36,081 bases of DNA from an uncultured Clostridia bacterium (GCA_947175195.1 CAMWLQ010000012.1:1-36081); one strand, 5' to 3'. Positions 11,588 through 19,695 are shown, counted from the stretch's first letter. The notes: generated from the letters alone by a model not told the origin. Numbers and translations are program-made.

Positions 11588-12499
11588 ATGAACAACACGG
11601 TGCTTTTGCCCGACGGTATAAAAATCGGACACGCGCAAAACGACTACACGGGTGTTACCTGCATACTTACCGACTACGCGGTGGGCGGTGTGTCCGTGCG
11701 CGGCGGCGCGCCGGGTACGCGCGAAACGGATATGCTGCGTGCCGAAAAGTCGCAGGGCTTTGTAAACGCCGTCGTGCTTTCGGGCGGCTCGGCTTACGGG
11801 CTGGAAACAGCGTGCGGCGTTATGGATTACCTGCGCGAAAACAACGTCGGATTCAAAGCGGGCGACAAGGTAGTGCCGCTTGTCGCGCAAGCGATACTGT
11901 TTGACCTTAACACGCCCGGAGAATACCACTATCCCGACAAGAACATGGGCTATACCGCCGCAAAGTGCGCGACTGCCGATAATATAGCGTTCGGCAATGT
12001 TGGTGCGGGAAAGGGCGCCACAGTAGGCAAAATTTTGGGCGCTATGGGGGCGTGTAAGGGCGGAATCGGCGCCGCCACGTGTAAGTTCGGCGACGTGTTT
12101 GTGACCGCTGTAATCGCTGTAAACGCGTTAGGCGACGTGTGCGATCACGCTACGGGCAAAATACTTGCGGGTGCAAGGCTGCCTAACGGCGAATTTTTGA
12201 ATACTATGCAGGCTTTGACAAACGGCACGCTCGAACAAATAATGAGAATGCAAGCGGGTACAAACACGACTATCGGGTGCGTAATGACCAATGCCAAGCT
12301 GGACAAGGTACAGGTAAACAAGCTTGCCGCAGTTGCGCACGACGGACTTGCAATGTCCATTCGTCCCGTGCACACCGACGCGGACGGCGACACTCTGTTT
12401 GCGCTGTCTAAGGGCGACAAGACAGCCGACGTCAATATAATTATGGCGCTTGCCGTGGAGGCTACCGCGCGCGCCGTGGAAAATGCCGTTAGGTTATAA
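11588..12499 (+). CDS. P1/DmpA family (S58) peptidase
   Basis: The 303-residue protein resembles the DmpA/BapA family of N-terminal-nucleophile aminopeptidases, which cut themselves into two chains and expose a Ser or Thr nucleophile. The segment GTNTTIGCVMTNAKL near residues 224-238 aligns with the self-cleavage region of the family and points to Thr227 as the nucleophile. The following AHDGLAMSIRPVHTDADGDT is also characteristic of these proteins. The start was placed at the ATG at 11588 because AGGAG lies eight bases upstream; a GTG nine bases earlier overlaps that site. It begins 24 bases after recX and ends ten bases before acpS, so cotranscription is likely. The substrate (D-aminopeptides, beta-peptides or other) cannot be read from the sequence. 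Confidence 0.88.
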   Translation: MNNTVLLPDGIKIGHAQNDYTGVTCILTDYAVGGVSVRGGAPGTRETDMLRAEKSQGFVNAVVLSGGSAYGLETACGVMDYLRENNVGFKAGDKVVPLVAQAILFDLNTPGEYHYPDKNMGYTAAKCATADNIAFGNVGAGKGATVGKILGAMGACKGGIGAATCKFGDVFVTAVIAVNALGDVCDHATGKILAGARLPNGEFLNTMQALTNGTLEQIMRMQAGTNTTIGCVMTNAKLDKVQVNKLAAVAHDGLAMSIRPVHTDADGDTLFALSKGDKTADVNIIMALAVEATARAVENAVRL

Positions 12500-12509
12500 T
12501 CGGTTAAAT

Positions 12510-12875
12510 ATGATAGGTATAGACACGATAAGAATATCACGAATCAAAGAGGCAATCGAAAACGCCGCGTTTACCGATAGAGTATTTACCGCAGCGGAGC
12601 AACGCTATTGCAACGGAAAGGCGAACAGCGCGCAAAGCTACGCAGGGATTTTTTGCGTAAAGGAGGCGGCAGTCAAAGCCTTGGGCATAGGTTTCGGCAA
12701 CGGCGTTATGCCGTCGGACATAGAGGTCGCACATTCCGAAGGCGGCGCGCCAACGCTTAACTTTTACGGCGGCGCCGTGGAAAAATTCAAGCCGTATATT
12801 TCGAGCGTATCCATTTCGCACGACGGTGATTACGCCGTGGCTGCGGTCGAGCTGTCGAAAGGAGATTGCAAATGA
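12510..12875 (+). CDS. acpS: Holo-[acyl-carrier-protein] synthase
   Basis: AcpS transfers 4'-phosphopantetheine from coenzyme A to the acyl carrier protein and so activates fatty acid synthesis. The 121-residue length matches the family. The magnesium-binding acidic residues are visible as Asp5 in MIGIDTIRI and Glu52 in FCVKEAAVKAL, and the C-terminal SVSISHDGDYAVA strand is typical. The start is the ATG at 12510, ten bases after the S58 peptidase stop; no clear ribosome binding site precedes it, which suggests translational coupling. The 3' end overlaps the next gene by four bases (ATGA). The acpS-nnr arrangement is common in Bacillota. Confidence 0.93.
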   Translation: MIGIDTIRISRIKEAIENAAFTDRVFTAAEQRYCNGKANSAQSYAGIFCVKEAAVKALGIGFGNGVMPSDIEVAHSEGGAPTLNFYGGAVEKFKPYISSVSISHDGDYAVAAVELSKGDCK

Positions 12876-14329
12876 AAAACGTTTTGAGTGCGGCGCAGGT
12901 CCGTGCTGCGGAAGAGCTTGCAAAACAAAACGGCGTAGGCGAAACATTTTTGCGATTTTCGGCGTCGCTTGCCGTGGCGGATATTATTTTCGAACATGTC
13001 AAAAACAAACCCGAAAATTCCATTGCCGTGTTTTGCGGCAGCGGCGGCAACGGCTGTGACGGCTTGCTTGCGGCGGCACGGTTGCGCACCGTAGGGCTCA
13101 ACGTTACTGCGTACACCGTGTTCGATATAGCCAAGTACGACGCCGAAACAGTGGCGTATGTAAAAAGCGGCGGCTTGAAAGTAGAGCAGGCAAGCAATTA
13201 TGACGGTAGCGCTACGCTTATAGTGGACGCGATTTTCGGTATAGGTCTAAACAAGCCGATTACGGGCGAGGCGGCTGAGCTTATAAACAAGCTCAATGCG
13301 CAAAAAGGCGCGTTCAAGATAGCCTTGGACATGCCTTCGGGACTTATTTGCGACACTGGCGATATTATGGGCACATGCTTTAAGGCGGACGAAACGGTCA
13401 CTTTTTCTTGCTACAAGCCGGGAATGTTGTTCGGCAGCGGCAGGAATATGTGCGGAAAGATTATCGTAAAGGACGTGTTTGCCACCGATTCGGATATGCA
13501 TGTGTACGAGGACGGCGATTTTCCCGCATACGTAAGGGAAAATACGGCGCACAAGGGCACAGCGGGCAGGGTGTACATTTTGGGCGGTTGCGGGTCTATG
13601 GTCGGCGCGCCTGTTATGGCGGGCGCTGCGGCGCATACCGCATACCTTAACGGCGCGGGCACTGTCACCGTATGCGTGCCGAGTGTGCACCGCGCGGCGA
13701 TGTCGGCGCGCGCAACTATGTCCATAATGAAATTTATGCCCGACACGCCCGACGGATTTATCAAGTTCGACAAAAAGGAATTGGACGATATTGTAAGCAT
13801 GGCATCGGCGATATGCGTAGGCGTTGGCATGGGCGCAAATCCCGAGCTTGGAAATATGGTCAAATATATTTGCGACAACTACGACAAAGCGGTGGTTATT
13901 GACGCCGACGCAATCAACGCGATTAAGGGCGACTACGACTTTATAAAATCGGCAAAGGCAAGGGTGATACTCACTCCGCACGTGGGCGAGTTTAAACGGT
14001 TGACGGACTTAGAGGCGACTGTGGAAAACGCAAAGTCGGTTGCCGCCGAGCTGAACGCAGTGCTCGTGCTTAAATCGGCAACTACCATTATTACCGACGG
14101 AAGGGAAGTACGGCTCAACATTACTGGTACGCCCGCTATGGCAAAGGGTGGTATGGGCGATATGCTGAGCGGTTGCATTACCGCGCTGACATGCGCGTAT
14201 GACCCGATTGACGCGGCGACCGTTGCGTGCTACCGTAACGGCTTGGGCGCCGAGCGTGCCGTAAGCTCGTATGCGCAAATGATGCTCACGGCAAACGATG
14301 TACTCAATTTTGCTGAATATAAGGAATAA
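12872..14329 (+). CDS. nnr: Bifunctional NAD(P)H-hydrate epimerase / ADP-dependent NAD(P)H-hydrate dehydratase
   Basis: The enzyme repairs damaged NADH and NADPH hydrates. The N-terminal half (about residues 1-205) is the YjeF_N epimerase domain, with AVFCGSGGNGCDGL near residue 52 standing for the usual CGxGNNGGDG loop. The C-terminal half (about 215-485) is the ribokinase-like dehydratase domain, with HKGTAGRVYILGG near residue 229 and GGMGDMLSG near residue 427, the equivalent of the GTGD anion hole and catalytic Asp. Total length, 485 residues, is normal for the fused form. The start is the ATG at 12872, with AAGGAG upstream; it overlaps the acpS stop by four bases. It is the last gene of the recX-S58-acpS-nnr run, and no clear terminator follows it. 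Confidence 0.92.
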   Translation: MKNVLSAAQVRAAEELAKQNGVGETFLRFSASLAVADIIFEHVKNKPENSIAVFCGSGGNGCDGLLAAARLRTVGLNVTAYTVFDIAKYDAETVAYVKSGGLKVEQASNYDGSATLIVDAIFGIGLNKPITGEAAELINKLNAQKGAFKIALDMPSGLICDTGDIMGTCFKADETVTFSCYKPGMLFGSGRNMCGKIIVKDVFATDSDMHVYEDGDFPAYVRENTAHKGTAGRVYILGGCGSMVGAPVMAGAAAHTAYLNGAGTVTVCVPSVHRAAMSARATMSIMKFMPDTPDGFIKFDKKELDDIVSMASAICVGVGMGANPELGNMVKYICDNYDKAVVIDADAINAIKGDYDFIKSAKARVILTPHVGEFKRLTDLEATVENAKSVAAELNAVLVLKSATTIITDGREVRLNITGTPAMAKGGMGDMLSGCITALTCAYDPIDAATVACYRNGLGAERAVSSYAQMMLTANDVLNFAEYKE

Positions 14330-14353
14330 ATCATATATATCTTTTGAAAATAC

Positions 14354-14382
14354 TTGCAATCTATATCTAATTGTGATATATT
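14354..14382 (+). promoter_or_regulatory. Predicted promoter of the zinc-ribbon membrane protein gene
   Basis: TTGCAA at 14354-14359 and TATATT at 14377-14382 are separated by 17 bases. The leader to the ATG at 14423 would be about 34 bases and contains GGGGGAG. Confidence 0.5.
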
Positions 14383-14422
14383 AATAATACGGTTGCAAAT
14401 TAGTTTGGGGGAGTACATAATA

Positions 14423-16045
14423 ATGATATCCGAAAATTGCAAAGAGTGTGGAGCTCGTTTGGACAAGGGCTTTTATCTTTGCCCGAATTGTGGCGCAAAA
14501 AGACCGGATGAAGAATTGTTGAACAGTCCGAATATGGCGTACAACGCCGACGATTCGGACGCCGCACGGCGCTTTTATAACGGGATTTTATCGCGCGACA
14601 GAAAAAACGCCCAAGCATATTGGGGATTGTTTTTGCTGGATATGGGCGCGAAAGACGGTATTTTAAACAAAGGCCCGATGAAATTTTGCGTTTCTGCCGA
14701 TAGCTATTTGGTGATGAATTTGACTGAAGAGCTTTATACAAGTATTGTTTTAAACCCCAACTATTTGCGGGCTGCGAGCCTTGCCGACGGTGAGCTTAAA
14801 AAGAAGATCAACGAGTTTTCGGAATGGCTCGAGGAACGCCACGGCGAACTCGAAAGGGAACGTACCGACCCCAAATTCAAAGCGCGAGCCGATGGATTAA
14901 GGGATTATTTTGCGCCGTCGTCTGCAACGAATGACAAAGAAAAACACGATGTCGAAGATGACCCGAAATCGGACATACCGACTATGGGTTTAGACATGGG
15001 CGCATTGTTTCTTCAATATTTAAAGGATACTACGCAGTCCGGCGAGAGTTCTGACGATCAAGTAGTGCCGCCTACCCCTACGCCCGAGAAAGAAAGTGCG
15101 TCGTTCGACCCTTACTCAGCCGCTTATGAAACGCATAAAAAGTCATCTAACGCCAAATCGTCGGACGGGGCAAAAACAACACCCAAAAAGGGAGCGCAAC
15201 CCACAAAATCAAAGAGTAGCACGCCCAAATCTAAGACAACGGCAAAGTCAACCGGGTCAAAGAAAAGCAAAATGCCCGTAATTTTGGGCGGCGATATAGT
15301 GGCAACCGTCGTGTGCTGTATACCGATTGTCCTTGAATTGCTGTTGGTGCTGCTTATACCGCATATAAGCTTTCTTGCCAAAATCGACGGTGTGGCGAGG
15401 TGGGGCTGGGCGGCGTTGTCCGTGCCGATGCGTGTTTCGTTTATAAGCGTTATTGTTTTGGGCTTTTTTGTACAGGGACTGGGACTGTTCGACAAGCTGA
15501 ATAAGCCGCTCGGCATGGTTACGCAAATCATAACGTTCGGGTTGTTTGTATTGTCCGCATTTGCGGCGCATAACAATGCGGCGTCGGTATATACGCAGTG
15601 GGGTATGGCGCTGCTTGTGCCTATATCGCTGCTTGTTACCGCATTTAGATATGTTACATGCGATAGTTTCGGTTTCTTGGACGATTTCAACTTTTGGTTT
15701 TACCTGCCGATTGCGATAGAGGTTATAGAATACCTGCTGTTCTTCTTGGTATTCCCGCTGATGTTTGACGTGTCCGCATCGCTTTGGGCGTTTGTTGCAA
15801 TCACCGTCATCACAATGGCGGCAATAGCCGTATCGTCGTTTTGGGAGGATTTCCGTTGGATTGCAGTCGGTATAAACCTTGCCGTTATCGTGCTGTTGTG
15901 CGTTATATTTTGGCTGGGCAGGCTGTGGAATAGCGAATGGTTGTGGAACGGCGGCATTATCACCGTGGTTATACTTGCAATCGGCGGCTCGTGGTTTATT
16001 CACTGGTTTATTCATCGCAACGACGACGATAAGATTTGGAAATAA
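14423..16045 (+). CDS. Zinc-ribbon, multi-pass membrane protein of unknown function
   Basis: The 540-residue product starts with a double-CxxC zinc ribbon (CKECGARLDKGFYLCPNCGAK, Cys pairs at about residues 6/9 and 20/23). A helical, TPR-like segment follows (AARRFYNGILSRDRKNAQAYW, about residues 47-67), a repeat type often paired with such ribbons. Then comes a low-complexity Lys/Ser/Thr/Pro linker (about 215-285). The last 250 residues contain about eight hydrophobic helices. The start is the ATG at 14423 because GGGGGAG precedes it; an upstream ATG in frame at 14354 lies in the predicted promoter. The ribbon and linker are probably cytoplasmic. I do not recognise a specific family, and no catalytic motif is evident. 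It is flanked by its own promoter and a terminator, so it appears to be a single-gene unit. Confidence 0.75.
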   Translation: MISENCKECGARLDKGFYLCPNCGAKRPDEELLNSPNMAYNADDSDAARRFYNGILSRDRKNAQAYWGLFLLDMGAKDGILNKGPMKFCVSADSYLVMNLTEELYTSIVLNPNYLRAASLADGELKKKINEFSEWLEERHGELERERTDPKFKARADGLRDYFAPSSATNDKEKHDVEDDPKSDIPTMGLDMGALFLQYLKDTTQSGESSDDQVVPPTPTPEKESASFDPYSAAYETHKKSSNAKSSDGAKTTPKKGAQPTKSKSSTPKSKTTAKSTGSKKSKMPVILGGDIVATVVCCIPIVLELLLVLLIPHISFLAKIDGVARWGWAALSVPMRVSFISVIVLGFFVQGLGLFDKLNKPLGMVTQIITFGLFVLSAFAAHNNAASVYTQWGMALLVPISLLVTAFRYVTCDSFGFLDDFNFWFYLPIAIEVIEYLLFFLVFPLMFDVSASLWAFVAITVITMAAIAVSSFWEDFRWIAVGINLAVIVLLCVIFWLGRLWNSEWLWNGGIITVVILAIGGSWFIHWFIHRNDDDKIWK

Positions 16046-16076
16046 TATTTACACAATAAATATCAAGTTTATATAG

Positions 16077-16109
16077 AAAAAAATCCTCGGCGTTTTGTCG
16101 GGGATTTTT
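16077..16109. terminator. Bidirectional terminator between the zinc-ribbon gene and mazF
   Basis: AAAAATCCTCG and CGGGGATTTTT form an 11-bp stem with one U-G pair, flanked by an A-run and a T-run, so it can end both the plus-strand gene and the minus-strand mazEF transcript. Confidence 0.75.
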
Positions 16110-16138
16110 CTTGCAATGTTTTTATTAAAATAAGTAGT

Positions 16139-16486
16139 TTATACAAACCCAAGCGAAATCAGCGTGGCGCGCTCTATCTTGCGCATAGCGGGCGCATCCA
16201 GCTCGCCGACGCGCGCTTTTAATCGGCGTTTGTCCAGCGTGCGGAGCTGTTCGAGCAGTACTACGGAATCCTTTGTCAGCCCGAACTGTCCCGCGTGAAT
16301 TTCCACGTGCGTGGGAAGCTTGGCTTTGGTAATGCGACTTGTCACGGCGCATACTATAACGGTGGGCGAGTAGCGGTTGCCGACGTCGTTTTGGATAATG
16401 AGCACCGGTCGCACTCCGCCTTGTTCGGAGCCGATGACAGGACTCAAATCCGCATAATATATTTCTCCACGCTTGTACGCCGTCAC
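16139..16486 (-). CDS. mazF: MazF/NdoA (PemK-type) mRNA interferase toxin
   Basis: The 115-residue protein matches the MazF/EndoA family of sequence-specific endoribonucleases. The family opening is visible as [21 protein letters not shown], with the conserved Arg of RGE and the GSEQGG loop. RPVLIIQND follows, and [16 protein letters not shown] and the [18 protein letters not shown] segment (about residues 72-89) complete the pattern. The start is a GTG at 16486, with AGGAG nine bases upstream on the minus strand. It lies 20 bases after the antitoxin gene, so the two form an operon. In Bacillus the homologous pair follows acpS, the nnr-region gene and alr; here the pair is near acpS-nnr but inverted and alr is absent. 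Confidence 0.93.
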   Translation of the reverse strand: MTAYKRGEIYYADLSPVIGSEQGGVRPVLIIQNDVGNRYSPTVIVCAVTSRITKAKLPTHVEIHAGQFGLTKDSVVLLEQLRTLDKRRLKARVGELDAPAMRKIERATLISLGFV

Positions 16487-16506
16487 AGCCGTTTTCTCCT
16501 TTGGTA

Positions 16507-16710
16507 CTACAAGTTTGCCCAGTCCAGATTAATGTCCTTGCACTCTTCCGTGCCGGACTGCCAAAGCTCGTTCTGTTCCATGATATGCGCGTCGATAACG
16601 TAACGTTTCAGCAATTCCACGATTAAAGCGGGAACACTCATATTACGCGCGTTCGCGTTGCCGTTAAGTAAGTCGTTCAACTTGTCGTCCACCTCGATAA
16701 GATACTGCAT
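16507..16710 (-). CDS. Ribbon-helix-helix type antitoxin of MazF
   Basis: The 67-residue protein begins with a short beta strand ([15 protein letters not shown]) followed by [20 protein letters not shown], which fits a ribbon-helix-helix DNA-binding fold like that of the Bacillus EndoAI antitoxin. The last 25 or so residues (ending [10 protein letters not shown]) are acidic and probably form the tail that wraps the toxin. The gene lies directly upstream of mazF on the same strand. Antitoxins of this type inhibit the toxin and repress their own promoter. It is assigned mainly by position and fold, since the sequence itself is not a close match to a named family. Confidence 0.75.
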   Translation of the reverse strand: MQYLIEVDDKLNDLLNGNANARNMSVPALIVELLKRYVIDAHIMEQNELWQSGTEECKDINLDWANL

Positions 16711-16731
16711 AAATTTTTTCCTCGTGTGTGA

Positions 16732-16761
16732 TAAATATACCCTTAGTTTGCATTAATCAAA
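16732..16761 (-). promoter_or_regulatory. Predicted promoter of the antitoxin-toxin operon
   Basis: On the minus strand TTGATT (16761-16756) is followed by TATATT (16739-16734, spacing 16) or TATTTA (16737-16732, spacing 18). The leader contains CGAGGA before the antitoxin ATG at 16710. Confidence 0.45.
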
Positions 16762-16813
16762 AAAAGTTATGTACAAATTCCGTCGTTTTTCGACAAAACG
16801 CAATTTATATGCA

Positions 16814-16850
16814 CAAAAAAACAGGCGAGCATTAAAGCTTGCCTGTTTTA
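16814..16850 (-). terminator. Terminator of the SecB-like gene
   Basis: ACAGGCGAGC and GCTTGCCTGT form a ten-base stem (one G-U pair) with a six-base loop. On the minus strand it is followed by seven T. It separates the SecB-like gene from the antitoxin-toxin operon downstream. Confidence 0.8.
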
Positions 16851-16873
16851 CGTATCGGTTTTATTTAATTAAA

Positions 16874-17311
16874 TTATTCGGCTTTTGCCGCTATGCCGCA
16901 GTATACGGGCGGGGAGACCATGGGTACGCCGTTGGACGCAAGTGTGAGCTGTGAAATAATGAGAGACATGGACGAGAACACGTTGCCGCAAAGCATATTA
17001 TAATCGTTGGCGGTAAGCGTGCGCAGCAGCTCGCGGAAATCTATGTCTTGTCCGACGTATTCGTCGTTAAGTGCGCGACGCACGGTGTAAACAGCGGTGA
17101 TTTCAAATACGCCTTCCGGCTCGAAATCCATTCTGCGCACAACCTCGAATTCAACATTCGCACCGTCTTGTTTTTGGAAAAACACTTCGTCCTGTGTTCT
17201 GCCGCGGTAGTTGACCTGCTGGCGGATTTGCAGCCTGTCAAATGTTGCGCGGCGCAAAGTTGTTTGCATAGCGCCGTCTTTAAAGAGCTTGGATATTTCT
17301 ATTTTCTCCAT
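16874..17311 (-). CDS. SecB-like chaperone family protein
   Basis: The 145-residue protein resembles SecB, a cytoplasmic export chaperone. The segment EGVFEITAVYTV (about residues 66-77) corresponds to the GIFSIxG strand of SecB. The C-terminal CGNVFSSMSLIISQLTLAS, followed by NGVPMVSPPVY (about residues 109-138), matches the final helix plus the G-x-P-x-x-x-x-P-P/PV signature. Overall identity to proteobacterial SecB appears low, so the assignment rests on these landmarks. Related SecB-like proteins occur in Bacillota alone or attached to toxin-antitoxin operons (TAC systems). The ATG at 17311 has GGAGG five bases upstream, and a near-perfect promoter lies ahead of it. It is followed by its own terminator and then a MazEF pair on the same strand. 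Confidence 0.6.
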   Translation of the reverse strand: MEKIEISKLFKDGAMQTTLRRATFDRLQIRQQVNYRGRTQDEVFFQKQDGANVEFEVVRRMDFEPEGVFEITAVYTVRRALNDEYVGQDIDFRELLRTLTANDYNMLCGNVFSSMSLIISQLTLASNGVPMVSPPVYCGIAAKAE

Positions 17312-17342
17312 ATTTTCCTCCGAAAAATTTTGGCTTTTGTCT

Positions 17343-17371
17343 ATTATATATCATTTGCGTCGTAATGTCAA
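17343..17371 (-). promoter_or_regulatory. Consensus sigma-A promoter of the SecB-like gene
   Basis: On the minus strand TTGACA (17371-17366), 17 bases and TATAAT (17348-17343) give an exact consensus. The leader to the ATG at 17311 is about 25 bases and carries GGAGG. Confidence 0.85.
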
Positions 17372-17426
17372 TAAGAAATTAAGAATTCGGAATTGTGTAC
17401 AACAAAAAAATGGGGCAATATTACTA

Positions 17427-17455
17427 TTGACAAAAATATGAAAAAAGTTTATAAT
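17427..17455 (+). promoter_or_regulatory. Consensus sigma-A promoter of the PfkB-kinase/dinB operon
   Basis: TTGACA at 17427-17432, 17 bases, TATAAT at 17450-17455 is an exact consensus. The predicted leader is about 30 bases and carries AGAGGTG ahead of the ATG at 17492. It is divergent from the SecB-like promoter. Confidence 0.88.
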
Positions 17456-17491
17456 ACATATTAATCTCATACACATAAAAGAGGTGTGCCA

Positions 17492-18406
17492 ATGAAGTAT
17501 TTTATATCGGGGCTTGTCAACGTAGAAACCAATTTACGTATACGCTCCTTTCCTGTTGCCTACTATCCGATAGACTATCCGTTTTTCGGCATAGACTCGT
17601 CCATATCGGGCGTGGGCTACAATATTTCCATGGCAGCCAAAACGTTGGGCGACGAAATAACATTGTCCACGCTGATAGGCAAGGATAACGAGGCGGATAG
17701 AATACGGCACAAGCTGGACGAGGGCGGTATATCCCGCGAGTATGTGTTTGAAACGCTGGACTGCACACCCGTATCGATTATACTTTACGAGCCGGGCGAC
17801 GGTGGCAGGCGGCAAATATACTGCGATTTAAAAAACATTCAGGACATGAGCATTGACGCGGCGCGTGTGGAAAACGCCATACGTTCTTCGGACATTTGCG
17901 TGCTGTGCAATACCAACTTTAATAGACCGCTACTGCCTATGGCAAAAGCTGCGGGCAAAACTATTGCTACCGACGTGCACGTAATCAGCGATATTTACGA
18001 CCCGTTCAACCGCGACTTTATGGAGTATGCGGACATACTGTTTTTGAGCGATGAGGATTTGCCCGTTCGCCCCGAACAGTTCTTGACCGACCTGAAAAAC
18101 ACATACAAGGCAAAGATTATAGCAATCGGCTTGGGCAGCGACGGCGTTATATTTTACGAGCGCGATACCGATACTATAACAAGACTGCCCGCATGCCAAA
18201 TAGGCGGGGTGGCAAACACCGTCGGCGCGGGCGACGCGTTGTTTACGGCGTTTAACCATTACTACTTTAACGGTTGCTCGGCGACCGAGGCGATGAAACG
18301 CGCGGAAATCTTTGCCGCGCTCAAAATTCGCCACGCGGGCGGCGGCGCGGGTTTCCCGACCGAACAGCAGGTACAGGAGATTTATACCAACTACGAGTTT
18401 AAATGA
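17492..18406 (+). CDS. PfkB/ribokinase family carbohydrate kinase
   Basis: The 304-residue protein has the PfkB-family architecture. SGVGYNISMAAKTLG near residue 39 is the substrate-binding start, and VANTVGAGDALFTAF near residue 246 holds the GAGD anion hole and catalytic Asp. The family phosphorylates sugars, nucleosides or related small molecules with ATP in the cytoplasm; the substrate cannot be told from the sequence. The ATG at 17492 was chosen because AGAGGTG lies immediately upstream; a GTG two codons earlier overlaps that site. The stop codon overlaps the dinB start by four bases, so the two are translationally coupled, an odd pairing of a metabolic kinase with a repair polymerase. 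Confidence 0.88.
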   Translation: MKYFISGLVNVETNLRIRSFPVAYYPIDYPFFGIDSSISGVGYNISMAAKTLGDEITLSTLIGKDNEADRIRHKLDEGGISREYVFETLDCTPVSIILYEPGDGGRRQIYCDLKNIQDMSIDAARVENAIRSSDICVLCNTNFNRPLLPMAKAAGKTIATDVHVISDIYDPFNRDFMEYADILFLSDEDLPVRPEQFLTDLKNTYKAKIIAIGLGSDGVIFYERDTDTITRLPACQIGGVANTVGAGDALFTAFNHYYFNGCSATEAMKRAEIFAALKIRHAGGGAGFPTEQQVQEIYTNYEFK

Positions 18407-19632
18407 GCGACAGAGTAATACTGCATTGCGATTTGAATAATTTTTACGCATCGGCGGAATGTGTTTCTCACCCTGAGTGGAAAGACGTTCCGCTTGCTGT
18501 TTGTGGCGATCCCACCAAACGGCACGGTGTGGTGTTGGCAAAAAACGAGCTGGCAAAAAAAGCGGGGATAAGAACGGGCGACGTCATTTGGCAAGCCAAA
18601 CAAAAAGCGCCGGGTCTTATGGTAGTGCCGCCGCATTTCGAGCTGTACATGAAATATTCCAAGCAAATGTTCAAGCTGTACAACGACTACACCGATATGG
18701 TCGAGCCGTTCGGCGCGGACGAATGTTGGCTGGACGTTACCGGCTCGCAAAAGATTTTCGGCGACGGCAGGCAAATAGCCGATCTAATACGCGAGCGTGT
18801 AAAAAAGGACAGCGGACTCACTTGCTCGGTGGGCGTAAGCTTTAACAAGGTTTTTGCTAAGCTCGGCTCGGACCTGAAAAAGCCTGATGCAACAACCGTT
18901 ATCAATCGCGCAAACTATAAGCGGCTTATATGGCGGCTGAATGCCGATGAAATGCTGATGATAGGTCGGCGCACGTACGCGCATTTGCAAAAGCTGAACA
19001 TAATGACAATAGGCGATTTGGCGAACGCCGATTCCGCCGTGCTTAAAAGTCATTTCGGCATAAACGGACTTAAGATGAAGGCTTACGCCAACGGCGAGGA
19101 CACCGAGCCCGTGCGTGAAGCTATATATTCCCGCGACGTAAAGTCGATAGGTCACGGCATGACGGCGGTGCGTGACATAGAAACGATTGAGGACGCGCGC
19201 GACATGATTTACTACCTAAGCGAAAAGGTGGGCGCGCGCATGCGCAAGGCGGGCTACCGCGGTACGCTCGTGTCGGTTGGTATGCGCGACAACGCGTTGT
19301 ATTATATGTCCCGTCAGCGCGTAATGCCCGTGCCTACGTATTCGTCAACCGAGATAGCGGAAAACGCGTTAAAGGTGTTTAGCGACAACTGGAACGGCGA
19401 TCCGATGCGCACGATAACAGTAGCGGTGTCAAAGTTCGTTTCGGACGATTTGCCGCAGCAATTATCTTTTTTCGACGACGGCACGCGCAACGGCAAGCTG
19501 GAAAAGCTTGACGAAACATTGGACAAAATAACGCACAAGTACGGCAACGTCGTACACCGCGCGTCGCTGATAGGCAAGGACTTTATTTACGACAAGACTG
19601 ACGCCGAGGACTTTTTGCCGTTCCAGAGATAA
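18403..19632 (+). CDS. dinB: DNA polymerase IV (Y-family translesion polymerase)
   Basis: The 409-residue protein matches DinB/Pol IV. The catalytic metal-binding residues are seen in LHCDLNNFYASAE (Asp8) and in GADECWLDVTGS near residue 105, where the adjacent Asp-Glu pair stands in the usual SxDE position. A little-finger domain follows, and the C-terminal LPQQLSFF at about residues 353-360 fits a beta-clamp binding motif. It performs error-prone bypass of lesions. The ATG overlaps the kinase stop (ATGA), and the only promoter seen is upstream of the kinase. No LexA-type operator was noticed. A hairpin terminator follows. Confidence 0.93.
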   Translation: MSDRVILHCDLNNFYASAECVSHPEWKDVPLAVCGDPTKRHGVVLAKNELAKKAGIRTGDVIWQAKQKAPGLMVVPPHFELYMKYSKQMFKLYNDYTDMVEPFGADECWLDVTGSQKIFGDGRQIADLIRERVKKDSGLTCSVGVSFNKVFAKLGSDLKKPDATTVINRANYKRLIWRLNADEMLMIGRRTYAHLQKLNIMTIGDLANADSAVLKSHFGINGLKMKAYANGEDTEPVREAIYSRDVKSIGHGMTAVRDIETIEDARDMIYYLSEKVGARMRKAGYRGTLVSVGMRDNALYYMSRQRVMPVPTYSSTEIAENALKVFSDNWNGDPMRTITVAVSKFVSDDLPQQLSFFDDGTRNGKLEKLDETLDKITHKYGNVVHRASLIGKDFIYDKTDAEDFLPFQR

Positions 19633-19649
19633 TTCGGAATTAAAAATCG

Positions 19650-19684
19650 AAAAAGTCACCGATTAATATTGTGTGACTTTTTTA
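19650..19684 (+). terminator. Terminator after dinB
   Basis: AAAAAGTCAC and GTGACTTTTT form a ten-base stem with a 13-base loop, followed by T residues. Confidence 0.75.
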
Positions 19685-19695
19685 TTTGACTTTTT

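Noticed and set aside
12495-12500. TATAAT just before acpS as a promoter
   Set aside because: It is formed by the last codons and stop of the S58 peptidase gene, and no -35 element lies at the right distance.
15257-16015. Antisense open frame of 252 codons opposite the zinc-ribbon gene
   Set aside because: The translation is Asn/Arg/Gln/His-rich low complexity, and the sense strand has a coherent zinc ribbon and membrane helices.
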